Source: Duganella aceris
GTDB taxonomy: Bacteria; Pseudomonadota; Gammaproteobacteria; Burkholderiales; Burkholderiaceae_D
Direction: 5' to 3'
Length of the DNA stretch: 64,000 nt
Assembly: GCF_011090165.1 (NCBI RefSeq)
Contig: NZ_JAADJT010000009.1
Location: 272,762-336,761, forward strand
Part shown: positions 28,001-35,964 of the stretch, piece by piece
How positions within the stretch are numbered: the stretch's first letter is position 1
How the letters are laid out: each line of letters opens with the position of its first letter
Made by a program: the position numbers and the translations under genes
The notes under the pieces: generated by a model
Database searches by the model: none
Seen by the model: the letters and a program-made list of their open reading frames with translations, nothing else
Told to the model about the DNA's origin: nothing

Positions 28001-30980
28001 CGATATCATCGCTGGCCGCAGGCGGCGTGGCCGCCAGTTCCGCGCGCAACTCGTGCAGCGCGGCGATCAGTTCCGGCTGCGCGGCCGGCATCTCGCCCGC
28101 CGCGAAGCTTTGCAGCATCTGACGTATGCGCTCGATCGTGAAGTCCAGCAGATCGTGCTGCACCTGGTCCAGATGCGGCGCCGGCGGCAGCAGCGATTCC
28201 AGCGTCGCCTCCAGCGCCAACGCAAGCTCGCGCAAGGACTTGAAGCCCACCGTGCCGGACGTGCCGGCCAGCGTGTGCGACGCCTGCAACGCTTCCGGAT
28301 TGACCGGACGGCGCGGCTCATGCCGCCATTCGCCGAAGTCCTGCACCAGCAGCCGAACCAGGTCGTCGGTCTCGTGCAAGTAGATGTTGTACAGCGGCAG
28401 AGGAATTTCCAGCTCGCCGATATGTTTGACGTTGTCGTCGCGCGGCGCCGGCTGTGCGATGCTCGGGAATTCGATGACGTTGCCGTGAACGACCGGCGCG
28501 GCGGGCAGCGGCGGCACGGGCGGCACTGGCGGCACTGGCGGCACCAGCGGCACCAGCGGCACCAGCGGCAACGCAGGTTCGGCGGCCTCGAAAGCGATGT
28601 CCTCCAGCTCCTCCTCCGGCGGCGCAAGCGCCTCGATTTCCTCGTCGGCCGCCAGCGGCGCATGCTCCGCCGGCTCAAGCGACGAAACCGCGTCGTCGCT
28701 TGCGGGCGGCGCCTCGGTGGCCGGCGAAGGCGTCGGCGCCGGAGCATCGATGGAGAAATCGCCACCCTCCTGTACCCGCGCGGCGGCGGCGGACAACGCG
28801 TCCGCATTGCGCGACGAAACGCCGGCCGTCGCCAGCTCCGCCACCCAAGCGCCCATATCGACAGCCGCATGATGCAACAGCGCGAACAACGCATCCGTCG
28901 CCGGACGCCCATCCGCCAGCCACGTATTCATGACCCGCTCAACCCCATGCGCCGCATCGGCGAACTGATTCAAGCCCACCATCCGCCCGCTACCCTTGAG
29001 CGTATGGAAGGAGCGCCGCAACATGGTCAGATTCTCCTCGCTGCCCGACTCCGCGCGCGGCTTGCCCAGCGTCGCATCGACAAACTCCAATACCTCGCGC
29101 GCCTCGGTGATGAAGATCTCCAGCAGCTCCGCCTCGACCGCAGCATCGCTGGCGGCCGGCGGCGGCGCCTCGGCCGGCATCGCCGCCGGCGCCGGCGAAG
29201 GCACCCGCTCCTCCAGCACCGGAATCGACTCCGACGCCGGCATCTTCTTGAACGGCACCGAACGGAAGGTCCCATGCTCCGCATCGAACGCAAAGCGCTC
29301 GCGCGCACCTGCCGGATTCTGCGCCAGCATATCGACAAAGAAGCCCAACGCCCCGACGTTCTGCGCGATATCGTCCAAAGCCTTCGGCTCCAGCGCCGGA
29401 TCGCCGCCGCCGTTCGCCAGCGCCGCCACGGCCGCCTTCACATGCAGCGCCGCCCGCATCGCATCCTCCTGGTCGAGGATCGCCAGCGCACCCTGCAACT
29501 GATGCAGCACCGACGCCAGTTCCACCAGCGCCGGCCGATGCGACGGATCGGCGTAATACTCGTCCAGCACCTTCTCCACCTGCCGCAGGCCGGTCTTCAT
29601 TTCCATCGCCAGCGCGATCACCGTATCGTCCTGCCGCATCTGATGCGCCAGGCCGTTCTGCCACTGCGCCGGCTCCGGCGGCGTATCGCCGGACACCAGC
29701 GCCAGCAAGCGCGCGCCGATGGTATCGGCGTGCGCGGTGAAGTCGTCCGGCAGATGACGGATCTGTTCCAGACCATGCTCGGCGAACAGCAAGGCGGTCG
29801 CCATCTCCAGCGCCAGCTCCTCGCTGCGGCCCACCGACACCGCCGTGCGCGCCACATCGGCCAACTGCCGCAGCAGCGCGCTCAACGCCGGTATGTTCAA
29901 TTGATCGCATTCGGCCGCGACCTCCGCCAGCGACTGGCCGAAGGCCGCGTCCAGCGCCGGATCGATTTCCGCGTTGGCCAGACGGTCCCAGTTCGCCTTG
30001 GCCTGCACCATGCCGGCCTTGGCCCGCTCAAGCGCTTCGGTATCGATCTGGCCGTAACGGCGCGCCTCGTAATCGGCCGGCACCAGGCCGTCCAGTCCAT
30101 AGGCGCCGCGCAACTGCCACACCGTCGCCGACGCCGAATCCGGCGCCGCCGCGATGAAGAACAACGCATCGCGCAGCATCGCATCCGGCAACGCGCCCTG
30201 GCCCTGGCTCAAACGGCGTATCTGCAGATTGATCAAACCGAACAACTGCTTGATGTACAAGCCGCCCGCCAGCTCGCCGCTCGCGACCAGCTCCGCGAAG
30301 CCCTGCATCGCCAGCCAGAAGGCGCGCGCCTTGTCGTCCTGCTGCGCATCGGCCACCAGCTTGACCGCCTCCAGCAGCGCCGCCGCATGCTCGCGCTGCT
30401 GCGCCGCATCGGCGCTCTTCATGTACGGCAGCAGCGCGCGTTCGAAACGCTGGCGATAGGCGGCGTAATCGGCATCGCCGGCCGGCGCCGGCGCCGGCGG
30501 CAACTGCGGCGCCCGCGACAAATCGGGATAGAACAGATCGGCCGGATGGATGCGCTCCGCCCCCATCATTTCCAGCACGGCGCGATAGTATGGAAAGAGC
30601 CTGGCCGGCTGCGACGGCGCGCCTTCCAGCAGCTCCTCCAGATACTCGACCAGCGCGCGGTACAGCAGCGCCAGCGTCTCCGCATTGTCCGTGCTGCATT
30701 TCAGCGTGCCGGCCTTGAAGCGGTCCAGCGCCGCCTCCGCCGTCTCGGTCATCAAGCTGACGCCGTCCACGTCCACCATCTGCAAGGCGCCGTGCGCCTG
30801 GTGCAAATGCGACTTCGCATGCTGCAACTGGGTCGCCTGATCTTCCGGCGCCCGTCCACCGGCCTCGAACAGCGCGGTGCGGGAGCGCGCCAGCGACTCG
30901 CGGATCTCCACCATCACCCAAGACAAGGGTCCGGTGTCAAATTGCGGTTGCGGCGATGTCGAAAAATCAGTTGTGGTCAT
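24990..30980 (-). CDS. chpA: Hybrid chemotaxis kinase ChpA/PilL with multiple Hpt domains
   Basis: About 1996 residues from ATG 30980, which has an AGAGAAG ribosome site; a TTG at 31001 is less likely. This is the CheA-type histidine kinase of the type IV pilus (twitching) system. Domains in order: a long helical N-terminal region; an Hpt with HTLKGSG (His659); a Val-Pro tract encoded by 9-bp repeats; a degenerate Hpt with HTLAGTSG (His902); a long Glu-Pro-rich linker (about 1075-1210); an Hpt with HTVKGSARMAG (His1267); a dimerisation and ATPase region (NAIAHGVESR, DDGAGLDLERI, GRGLGMDIV); a CheW-like domain; and a C-terminal receiver with phospho-acceptor Asp1924 in LVDIEMPRMDG. It follows pilJ closely; no pilK or chpB follows. 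Confidence 0.93.
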   Translation of the reverse strand: MTTTDFSTSPQPQFDTGPLSWVMVEIRESLARSRTALFEAGGRAPEDQATQLQHAKSHLHQAHGALQMVDVDGVSLMTETAEAALDRFKAGTLKCSTDNAETLALLYRALVEYLEELLEGAPSQPARLFPYYRAVLEMMGAERIHPADLFYPDLSRAPQLPPAPAPAGDADYAAYRQRFERALLPYMKSADAAQQREHAAALLEAVKLVADAQQDDKARAFWLAMQGFAELVASGELAGGLYIKQLFGLINLQIRRLSQGQGALPDAMLRDALFFIAAAPDSASATVWQLRGAYGLDGLVPADYEARRYGQIDTEALERAKAGMVQAKANWDRLANAEIDPALDAAFGQSLAEVAAECDQLNIPALSALLRQLADVARTAVSVGRSEELALEMATALLFAEHGLEQIRHLPDDFTAHADTIGARLLALVSGDTPPEPAQWQNGLAHQMRQDDTVIALAMEMKTGLRQVEKVLDEYYADPSHRPALVELASVLHQLQGALAILDQEDAMRAALHVKAAVAALANGGGDPALEPKALDDIAQNVGALGFFVDMLAQNPAGARERFAFDAEHGTFRSVPFKKMPASESIPVLEERVPSPAPAAMPAEAPPPAASDAAVEAELLEIFITEAREVLEFVDATLGKPRAESGSEENLTMLRRSFHTLKGSGRMVGLNQFADAAHGVERVMNTWLADGRPATDALFALLHHAAVDMGAWVAELATAGVSSRNADALSAAAARVQEGGDFSIDAPAPTPSPATEAPPASDDAVSSLEPAEHAPLAADEEIEALAPPEEELEDIAFEAAEPALPLVPLVPLVPPVPPVPPVPPLPAAPVVHGNVIEFPSIAQPAPRDDNVKHIGELEIPLPLYNIYLHETDDLVRLLVQDFGEWRHEPRRPVNPEALQASHTLAGTSGTVGFKSLRELALALEATLESLLPPAPHLDQVQHDLLDFTIERIRQMLQSFAAGEMPAAQPELIAALHELRAELAATPPAASDDIESRLDDLVAETMDSITAPPPAAAESPLDLLFREAYNAISGTVPESEAFTPPPAKKKPEIHVDDGIDDLFNAAFDDAFADPPLKMAEPIAPPSAPEPEPEPIAPPPAPEMEPIALPPVPKPEPVVELEPAGEPEPIAPQPVPEPEPGAELESAAEPEPEAATEPQPTVELEPGEPDLAEAAPQPESESPPLAEPTESDSDADSELDAEVLTLAPAEPEILTAAPALFNDELDADLLPVFLEEGADLLPQVGEALRAWQHNPADTPQAQSLLRLLHTVKGSARMAGAMRLGQHAHEIETHIENMVHASSATPQAFDELMAHYDHALLLFEQLQHPDALQAAAAQAADATGKDGNAPAVVGGSADGSATTSQEATAADQGGGAIAAQGPAAAPFDEIQPGVKSPLVRVRADILDRLVNQAGEVSISRSKLENEVETLRSSLFDFSENLTRLRRQLREVEMQAESQIASRMSISSEREFDPLEFDRFTRLQELTRMMAESVNDVASFHESLTRSVDNAGADLVLQARLTRDLQRDLMRVRMVPFASISERLFRVARQSAKEVDKRVNLDIRGSAVEIDRSVLERMAAPFEHLLRNAIAHGVESRQARGDAGKNETGELLVQVAQQGNEVVIEFSDDGAGLDLERIRTKGIALGLLEKDEEVSDAQIADLIFEPGFSTAEALTELSGRGLGMDIVQSEAQALGGRIDLFSDPGKGTRFTIRLPLTLAVTQVVLLSAGGSTYAVPATLVEQVLQMKEAALAEAHGNGHVPIQGQQAALHYLPTLLGSADAHPPAQRSSPVMMLKNGNDRLAVQVDEVLGNREVVIKNIGPQLSRMVGISGATVLGSGEIVLILNPVALAQQLAHHPEMKPPVAQAAGENPAPRAPGRNIMVVDDSMTVRRVTQRLLEREGYHVTLAKDGVDALEQLQGMSPDLMLVDIEMPRMDGFDLTRNVRGDDRTRDIPIIMITSRSADKHRNYALELGVNAYFGKPFQEPVLLEAITGLLKDRAS
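28510..28572. repeat. Seven 9-bp tandem repeats inside chpA
   Basis: Seven successive 9-base units of the type GGCGGCACT or AGCGGCACC are read directly. Being a multiple of three they keep frame and encode alternating Val-Pro-Leu and Val-Pro-Pro triplets between two Hpt domains. Such a tract could gain or lose units without breaking the kinase. Confidence 0.9.
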
Positions 30981-31019
30981 GCGCTTCTCTCTGTCCTTCA
31001 ATCCTTCAGTGATGGCAGG

Positions 31020-33371
31020 TCAGTTCGCGATACGGAATCGCGCCACCGAGTTTTTCAGTTCCTGCGCCAGCACCGACAGCTTGTGAATCGATTGTGCGGT
31101 TTGTTGGGTACCGTCCTGCGTCTGCTCGGTCACCGTCAAAATGTGTTGGATGTTCTGCGCCACGCCGGTCGCCGACGTCGCCTGCTGGCCGGTCGCCAGC
31201 GAGATGCCGGAGATCAGTTCCGCCAGCCGGTTCGACACCTGCGAGATGTCGTTCAGCGCCGCGCCGGCCGCGTCGGACAGGCGCGCGCCTTCGACCACGC
31301 CCTGCGTCGATTTTTCCATCGCCGCCACGGCGTCGTGGGTATCGGTCTGAATGGTGCGCACCAGCGCGCCGATCTGCTTGGCCGCGCCGGCCGAGCGTTC
31401 CGCCAGCCGCTGCACCTCCTCCGCCACCACCGAGAAGCCGCGTCCCGCCTCGCCGGCCGACGCGGCCTGGATCGCCGCGTTCAGCGCCAGCACGTTGGTC
31501 TGCTCGGTGATGTCGGAAATCAGCTCGGTGATCTCGCCGATCTCCTGCGACGATTCGCCCAGGCGCTTGATGCGCTTGGAGGTGTCCTGGATCTGCTCGC
31601 GGATCTCGTGCATGCCCTTGATCGCGTTCTCCACCGCCGTCGAACCCTGCTGCGCCGCCGCCACCGACTGGCGCGCCACGTCGGCCGATTCGCTGGCGGA
31701 GCGCGACACGTCGGTGATCTCGCTGGCCATCTTCGCCACCGTCGCCGACGCGTCCTGGATTTCGCGCGACTGCTGCTGCGACGCCTGCAGCAGATCGCTG
31801 GAGATGCTTTGCGCGTGCGTCGACGCCTTGGTCACCTGCTCGGCGGTCGCGGTCACGCGGCCCACCAGCCCGCGCAGCTCCTCCACCGTGTAGTTGACCG
31901 AGTCGGCGATGGCGCCGGTGATGTCTTCCGACACCGTGGCCTGCACCGTCAAATCGCCGTCCGCCACTTCCTGCAACTCGTTCATCAGGCGCAGAATCGC
32001 CGCCTGGTTCTGGTCGTTCATCGCCTTGGCTTCCTCTTCCTTGCGCTGCGACTGCTGGCGCATGGTGTCGGCTTCCTGGCGGCGGCGGTCGGCGCCACGG
32101 GTGCGGTTGTACGAATCCATCAGCAGCACGCGGCCGATGGCCGCCGCCGAGATCAGCGTCAGCATGCCGCCGGCCACCATCAGCCAGAAGGTCATGTCGA
32201 GCGAATCCTGGGCGTCGCGGTAGGCCGCCTGCGCGGTCGACAGGCGTTGGCGCAACGCTTCGTTCTCGGTGAAGATCAGCTGCTCGGCCACTTTCGCCGC
32301 GCTGAATTTATCCAGCTTGTCGAGAATGGCGGTAACCAGCTTCTGGTATTCCTCGAAGTCGGTCTTCAAGGCGGTGAATTTTTCGCGCAGGTCGGCGTCG
32401 CGCACCGCGCCCAGTCCCAGCGGCACGCTGCCGTTGAGGAAGCCGTCGATGGTGTTGCGGAACACCGTGGTGTCGCGGCCCAATTGGAACGCCGTTTCCG
32501 AGCTGATGCCGCCGGCGGTGAGGAATTCGCCGGCGCTGCGGCTCATGCGCTGGGTCAGCATGGTCAGCTTGCCGAGCGCCGCGATCTCGCGCGCCGAACC
32601 GCCGCGCTGCACCTTAAGCGCGCTGATCTCTTCGGTGCGCGACAGCAGGTCGGGCGACATCGCGTTCAGCTTCTGCAGCGTTTTATCGACGCCGCTCAGC
32701 TCCGTCTTCAGCGTCAGGATGGTGCCGGCGGCGAGGTCGGTCGCGGTCCACTGCTTGCGCGCGGCCGCCACCACCGGCGCGACGGCCGTCGTCGGCTCGC
32801 CGATGTCGCGGCCCTGGTATTGGCCGCCGCGCGTCATCAGCGTGATGTCCTGATTCAGCTCCTTGCGGCTTTCCTCCAGCTGGCGGAAGCCTTCGGCGCT
32901 GCCCTGCACCGCGTTCGGCGCCGCCTTGCCGATGCGCTGCGAGTGCATCAGCGCATCGCTGGCCACCTGGGTTTGCGCCGAGCGGTTGGCGCCGTGCAGG
33001 GTGTTGAGCGCGACGAACACCGCGCTCAGCGCAAGGCTGATCGCCAGCGCCGACGACAGCACGCTCAGTTGACGCTGCGCCGGCAGATGGCCGATCAGCG
33101 GCAGCTTGAAGCCGGCGCCCGCTTCCGCGTTTGCGGCGGCGCTGCCGGCGGCGCGGCGGCCCAGCGCATCGCGCAATCGCAGCGGCGCTTCGCTGTCGTT
33201 GCCTCCGACGGCGCCGGCCGCATCGGCTTGCGCCGGCGCCGCAGCGAATGGAGACGTTGGCGCGGCGCGCAGGAACTGCGAGTCGCCCGCTTCGCCGAAT
33301 TCTGAATTCGCTGCCATGTCCTGGCCGGCATTCCGGTTGCCGCGCGAGAAAATACCCATGTTGAAAGCCAT
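31020..33371 (-). CDS. pilJ: Type IV pilus chemoreceptor PilJ
   Basis: 783 residues; PilJ is the methyl-accepting receptor of the Chp system. A ~100-residue Gly/Ala-rich cytoplasmic lead precedes membrane segment 1 (about 103-123), making the protein longer than the ~680 residues usual for PilJ. A periplasmic PilJ-type region with QRMSRSAGEFL follows, then membrane segment 2 (about 394-417), HAMP and a coiled-coil signalling domain whose tip EQTNVLALNAAIQAA lies near residue 623. GGAGAGG precedes the ATG. It sits between pilI and chpA, as expected. Confidence 0.94.
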   Translation of the reverse strand: MAFNMGIFSRGNRNAGQDMAANSEFGEAGDSQFLRAAPTSPFAAAPAQADAAGAVGGNDSEAPLRLRDALGRRAAGSAAANAEAGAGFKLPLIGHLPAQRQLSVLSSALAISLALSAVFVALNTLHGANRSAQTQVASDALMHSQRIGKAAPNAVQGSAEGFRQLEESRKELNQDITLMTRGGQYQGRDIGEPTTAVAPVVAAARKQWTATDLAAGTILTLKTELSGVDKTLQKLNAMSPDLLSRTEEISALKVQRGGSAREIAALGKLTMLTQRMSRSAGEFLTAGGISSETAFQLGRDTTVFRNTIDGFLNGSVPLGLGAVRDADLREKFTALKTDFEEYQKLVTAILDKLDKFSAAKVAEQLIFTENEALRQRLSTAQAAYRDAQDSLDMTFWLMVAGGMLTLISAAAIGRVLLMDSYNRTRGADRRRQEADTMRQQSQRKEEEAKAMNDQNQAAILRLMNELQEVADGDLTVQATVSEDITGAIADSVNYTVEELRGLVGRVTATAEQVTKASTHAQSISSDLLQASQQQSREIQDASATVAKMASEITDVSRSASESADVARQSVAAAQQGSTAVENAIKGMHEIREQIQDTSKRIKRLGESSQEIGEITELISDITEQTNVLALNAAIQAASAGEAGRGFSVVAEEVQRLAERSAGAAKQIGALVRTIQTDTHDAVAAMEKSTQGVVEGARLSDAAGAALNDISQVSNRLAELISGISLATGQQATSATGVAQNIQHILTVTEQTQDGTQQTAQSIHKLSVLAQELKNSVARFRIAN

Positions 33372-33396
33372 TACACCCTCTCCGGATTGATGATAC

Positions 33397-33966
33397 CTAC
33401 ACGAGACCTACCTGTGAAAAACGGGCTTCACGCACCAGCTGCGCCAGATCGATGCGGATCCATTGCTGGCCCTCGCCATCGCGGAAATGCTGGTTGCGCC
33501 ATGATGGCGCATCATCGGCGTCCTGCTCCACCGGTTCCATGTCGGCCAGCTTGCGCAGGCCCAGCACGCGCTCGGCCAGCAGCGCGCAGTTGAAGCCCAG
33601 TCCGGGCGCGAAGGTGATCAGGCGACGCTCGGCGGCGGCATCGCCGGCGCCGGCGGCCTGGCCCTGGTAGCGCGCCAGGTCGATCACGCCGGTCAGGTTG
33701 CCGCGAATATTGGCCAGACCCAGATACCAGTCGCGCGCCAGCGGCACCGGCGTCACCGCCTGCTGCGGCACGATCTCGCTGATCTGGGTCAGGTCCAGCA
33801 GACACAGACTGTCGCCGATCCGCACGCCCAGTTCACGTCCGCTTTCCGCAGCGCCGGTCTTGGCGGCCTGCATGCGCTCCAGCAGCTGCACTTGATATTG
33901 GCGCAAGCGGCTGCGGCGTTCCGGGCCGGCCGAAGAGTTGGAGGTGTCGAGCGTTTGGCTGCTCAT
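33397..33966 (-). CDS. pilI: CheW-like adaptor PilI
   Basis: 189 residues with a single CheW domain (from about residue 45: GVRIGDSLCLLDLTQISEIV, then WYLGLANIRGNLTGVIDL). It couples PilJ to the ChpA kinase. The ATG begins 1 base after the pilH stop and the gene ends 25 bases before pilJ, in the order pilG-pilH-pilI-pilJ-chpA. Confidence 0.93.
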   Translation of the reverse strand: MSSQTLDTSNSSAGPERRSRLRQYQVQLLERMQAAKTGAAESGRELGVRIGDSLCLLDLTQISEIVPQQAVTPVPLARDWYLGLANIRGNLTGVIDLARYQGQAAGAGDAAAERRLITFAPGLGFNCALLAERVLGLRKLADMEPVEQDADDAPSWRNQHFRDGEGQQWIRIDLAQLVREARFSQVGLV

Positions 33967-33967
33967 C

Positions 33968-34336
33968 TTACGTGTCGAGCGCCGCGATTTTCGCCAGCAG
34001 CTCGGCCGCGTCGACCGGCTTGACCAGGTAATCGCGCGCGCCCTGGCGCAGGCCCCAGATGCGGTCCGTCTCCTGGTTCTTGCTGGAGCAGATAATCACC
34101 GGCACGTCCTGCAGCTCCGGATCGCGGGCGATCGAGCGCGTGACCTGGAAGCCGTTCGCGCCTGGCATGACCACGTCCATCAGGATCAGCTGCGGCTTGT
34201 CGGCCTTGATCTTGGCCAGCGCCTCCTCGCCGTTTTCGGCGACCGACACGGAAAAACCGTTCTTGACCAGGATGTCGGTCAGGTAATAGCGCTCGGTGGG
34301 CGAATCGTCGACGATCAAAATTCTCTGTATGGCCAT
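33968..34336 (-). CDS. pilH: Response regulator PilH
   Basis: 122 residues, a stand-alone receiver domain without an output domain. ILIVDDSPTERYYL carries the acidic pocket, LILMDVVMPGANG the phospho-acceptor Asp, and YLVKPVD the conserved Lys. A strong AAGGGGG ribosome site precedes the ATG at 34336. In the Chp system PilH antagonises PilG; assignment to PilH rather than PilG rests on gene order and on the PTERYYLTDIL helix. Confidence 0.92.
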   Translation of the reverse strand: MAIQRILIVDDSPTERYYLTDILVKNGFSVSVAENGEEALAKIKADKPQLILMDVVMPGANGFQVTRSIARDPELQDVPVIICSSKNQETDRIWGLRQGARDYLVKPVDAAELLAKIAALDT

Positions 34337-34356
34337 GGTTCCCCCTTGCGGCTTTC

Positions 34357-34764
34357 TTATTCGGCTGATGCGACAGCGCCGCCGGTGTGCTCGCGCACGG
34401 CGGTCAGCAGGCTGTCCTTGGTAAAAGGTTTGGTCAGGTAGGCGGCCGAGCCGACCATCGCGCCGCGCGCGCGGTCGAACAGGCCGTCCTTGGAAGACAG
34501 CATCAGTACCGGCGTGGTATGGAATTTCGCGCTTTTCTTGATCAGCGCGCAAGTCTGGTAACCGTCCAGGCGCGGCATCAGGATGTCGCAGAACACCAGC
34601 GCCGGGTGATGGTCGTTGATCTTGGCCAGCGCGTCGAAGCCATCCTCGGCCAGCACCACCTGGTAGCCGGCCTGGGTCAGGAAGATCTCGGCCGAGCGAC
34701 GAATCGTGCTGCTGTCGTCGATCACCATGATTTTCAGGGCATTAGCTGGCGGCGTGGTGGTCAT
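34357..34764 (-). CDS. pilG: Response regulator PilG
   Basis: 135 residues, a single receiver domain: IMVIDDSSTIRRSAEIFL, the phospho-acceptor in LVFCDILMPRLDGY, and YLTKPFTKDSLL. PilG is the regulator promoting pilus extension and is the first gene of the Chp operon, so the operon promoter should lie between 34765 and the rubredoxin gene or further upstream. Confidence 0.93.
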   Translation of the reverse strand: MTTTPPANALKIMVIDDSSTIRRSAEIFLTQAGYQVVLAEDGFDALAKINDHHPALVFCDILMPRLDGYQTCALIKKSAKFHTTPVLMLSSKDGLFDRARGAMVGSAAYLTKPFTKDSLLTAVREHTGGAVASAE

Positions 34765-34827
34765 AGTCGGATCGCTGGAATGGTGCTATACCATAGCACA
34801 GGGAGGGCAACGGGTGCGCGGCGGAGA

Positions 34828-35019
34828 TCAGATTGCGACCATCTCGAAATCGTCCTTGCGGGCGCCGCATTCCGGACAGCTCCAGTTCATCGGCACGTCG
34901 GCCCAACGGGTACCGGGCGCCAGGCCCTCTTCCGGCAAGCCGGCCTGTTCGTCGTAGATCCAGCCGCAGATCAGGCACATCCAGGTCTTGAACTCCTGCG
35001 TTGTTTCATTGCTACTCAC
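34828..35019 (-). CDS. Rubredoxin
   Basis: 63 residues from a GTG at 35019, chosen because GGGTGG lies six bases upstream; a TTG at 35040 would add seven residues. The two Cys-x-x-Cys knuckles (MCLICGW and SCPECGA) bind one iron, and GLAPGTRWADVPMNW is the classic rubredoxin core. It is a one-electron carrier; its partner is not evident here. It is divergent from the ThiD-like gene across 57 bases. Confidence 0.94.
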   Translation of the reverse strand: MSSNETTQEFKTWMCLICGWIYDEQAGLPEEGLAPGTRWADVPMNWSCPECGARKDDFEMVAI

Positions 35020-35076
35020 GTTCTGCCACCCTTCAATCAAGTAAAATGCTGAATTAGGTATCTTAATCTACCCGCC

Positions 35077-35931
35077 GTGCAAAACCAAACTTCTCCTCTC
35101 ATATTAAGCTTCGGCGCCGCCGATCCCGCCGGCGCGATCGGCGTCCAGGCCGACCTGGCGGCATTCTCCGCCCTCTCCTGCACCGGACTCGCGGTCACCA
35201 CCGCGTTGCTGATCGGCGACAGTGCGCGCATCGAAGACGTGCAGGACATCGACGCCGACTGGGTCTCCGACCAGGCCCGCGTGGTGCTGGAGGACATGAC
35301 CATGGCCGCCTTCAAGGTCGGCGCGCTGGCCAATGTCGAGCAGGTGGCGGCGATCGCCGAGATCCTGTCCGACTATCCGGACGCCCCGCTGATCCTCGAC
35401 CCCTTCAGTTCGCGCCTGCCGGATCCGCCCGACGACGACGTCGAAGAACTGCTGACGGCGCTGCGCCAGCTGCTGGTGCCGCAGGCCACGCTGCTGATGC
35501 TGTCGACGGTGGAACTGGGCCGGCTGGCCGAGACCTGGCGCGAAGGCGCCGAGGACACGCTGGAATCGGACGTCGAGCACCTGCTGGCCCTGGGCTGCGA
35601 ATTCGTGCTGGTCACCGGCACGCCGGCCGCCGCCACGGCGCAGGGCGAAAGCGTTGCGCCGAACACGCTGGCCAACACCCTGTTCGGCGCCGACGGCATG
35701 ATCAGCCACGACGCCTGGCAGCATTTGCCCGGCCCGTTCATCGGCGCCGGCGGCACGCTGTCGGCGGCGATCACCGCCTTCATGGCGCGCGGCGCCGACG
35801 TGCCGGAAGCGGTGGCGGCGGCGCAGGAATATACTGTCGGCGCGCTGGCGCACGCGCAGCGCTACGGCATGGGCAAATTCGTGCCCAACCGATTCTTCCA
35901 TCTGCTGACGACCGCAGCGGACATGCAGTAG
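35077..35931 (+). CDS. ThiD-like (hydroxymethylpyrimidine kinase family) protein, divergent active site
   Basis: 284 residues from a GTG start. The ribokinase-like fold of ThiD is recognisable: an N-terminal GAADPAGAIGVQADLAAFSAL resembling the GSDSGGGAGIQADIK block, FKVGALANVEQV, LILDPF and a late IGAGGTLSAAITA. Canonical ThiD has GTGC in the last motif with a catalytic Cys; here Gly226 occupies that position. The usual VMVAKSG and TPN-EA motifs are also not recognisable. It may phosphorylate a different substrate or have lost activity. It precedes hemL by 33 bases. Confidence 0.75.
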   Translation: MQNQTSPLILSFGAADPAGAIGVQADLAAFSALSCTGLAVTTALLIGDSARIEDVQDIDADWVSDQARVVLEDMTMAAFKVGALANVEQVAAIAEILSDYPDAPLILDPFSSRLPDPPDDDVEELLTALRQLLVPQATLLMLSTVELGRLAETWREGAEDTLESDVEHLLALGCEFVLVTGTPAAATAQGESVAPNTLANTLFGADGMISHDAWQHLPGPFIGAGGTLSAAITAFMARGADVPEAVAAAQEYTVGALAHAQRYGMGKFVPNRFFHLLTTAADMQ

Positions 35932-35964
35932 CTTGCTTACCAACCTGATATTGAAGATGCCATC

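Noticed and set aside
30925..30945. GGTCCGGTGTCAAATT within chpA as another copy of the dispersed repeat
   Set aside because: Only about nine bases match the repeat head and they encode conserved-looking N-terminal residues; no palindrome is present.
26874..33305. 2143-codon plus-strand open frame opposite pilJ and chpA
   Set aside because: Its translation is Arg/Gln/His-rich with no domain, and the opposite strand encodes clear PilJ and ChpA domains; it is a by-product of high GC codon bias.
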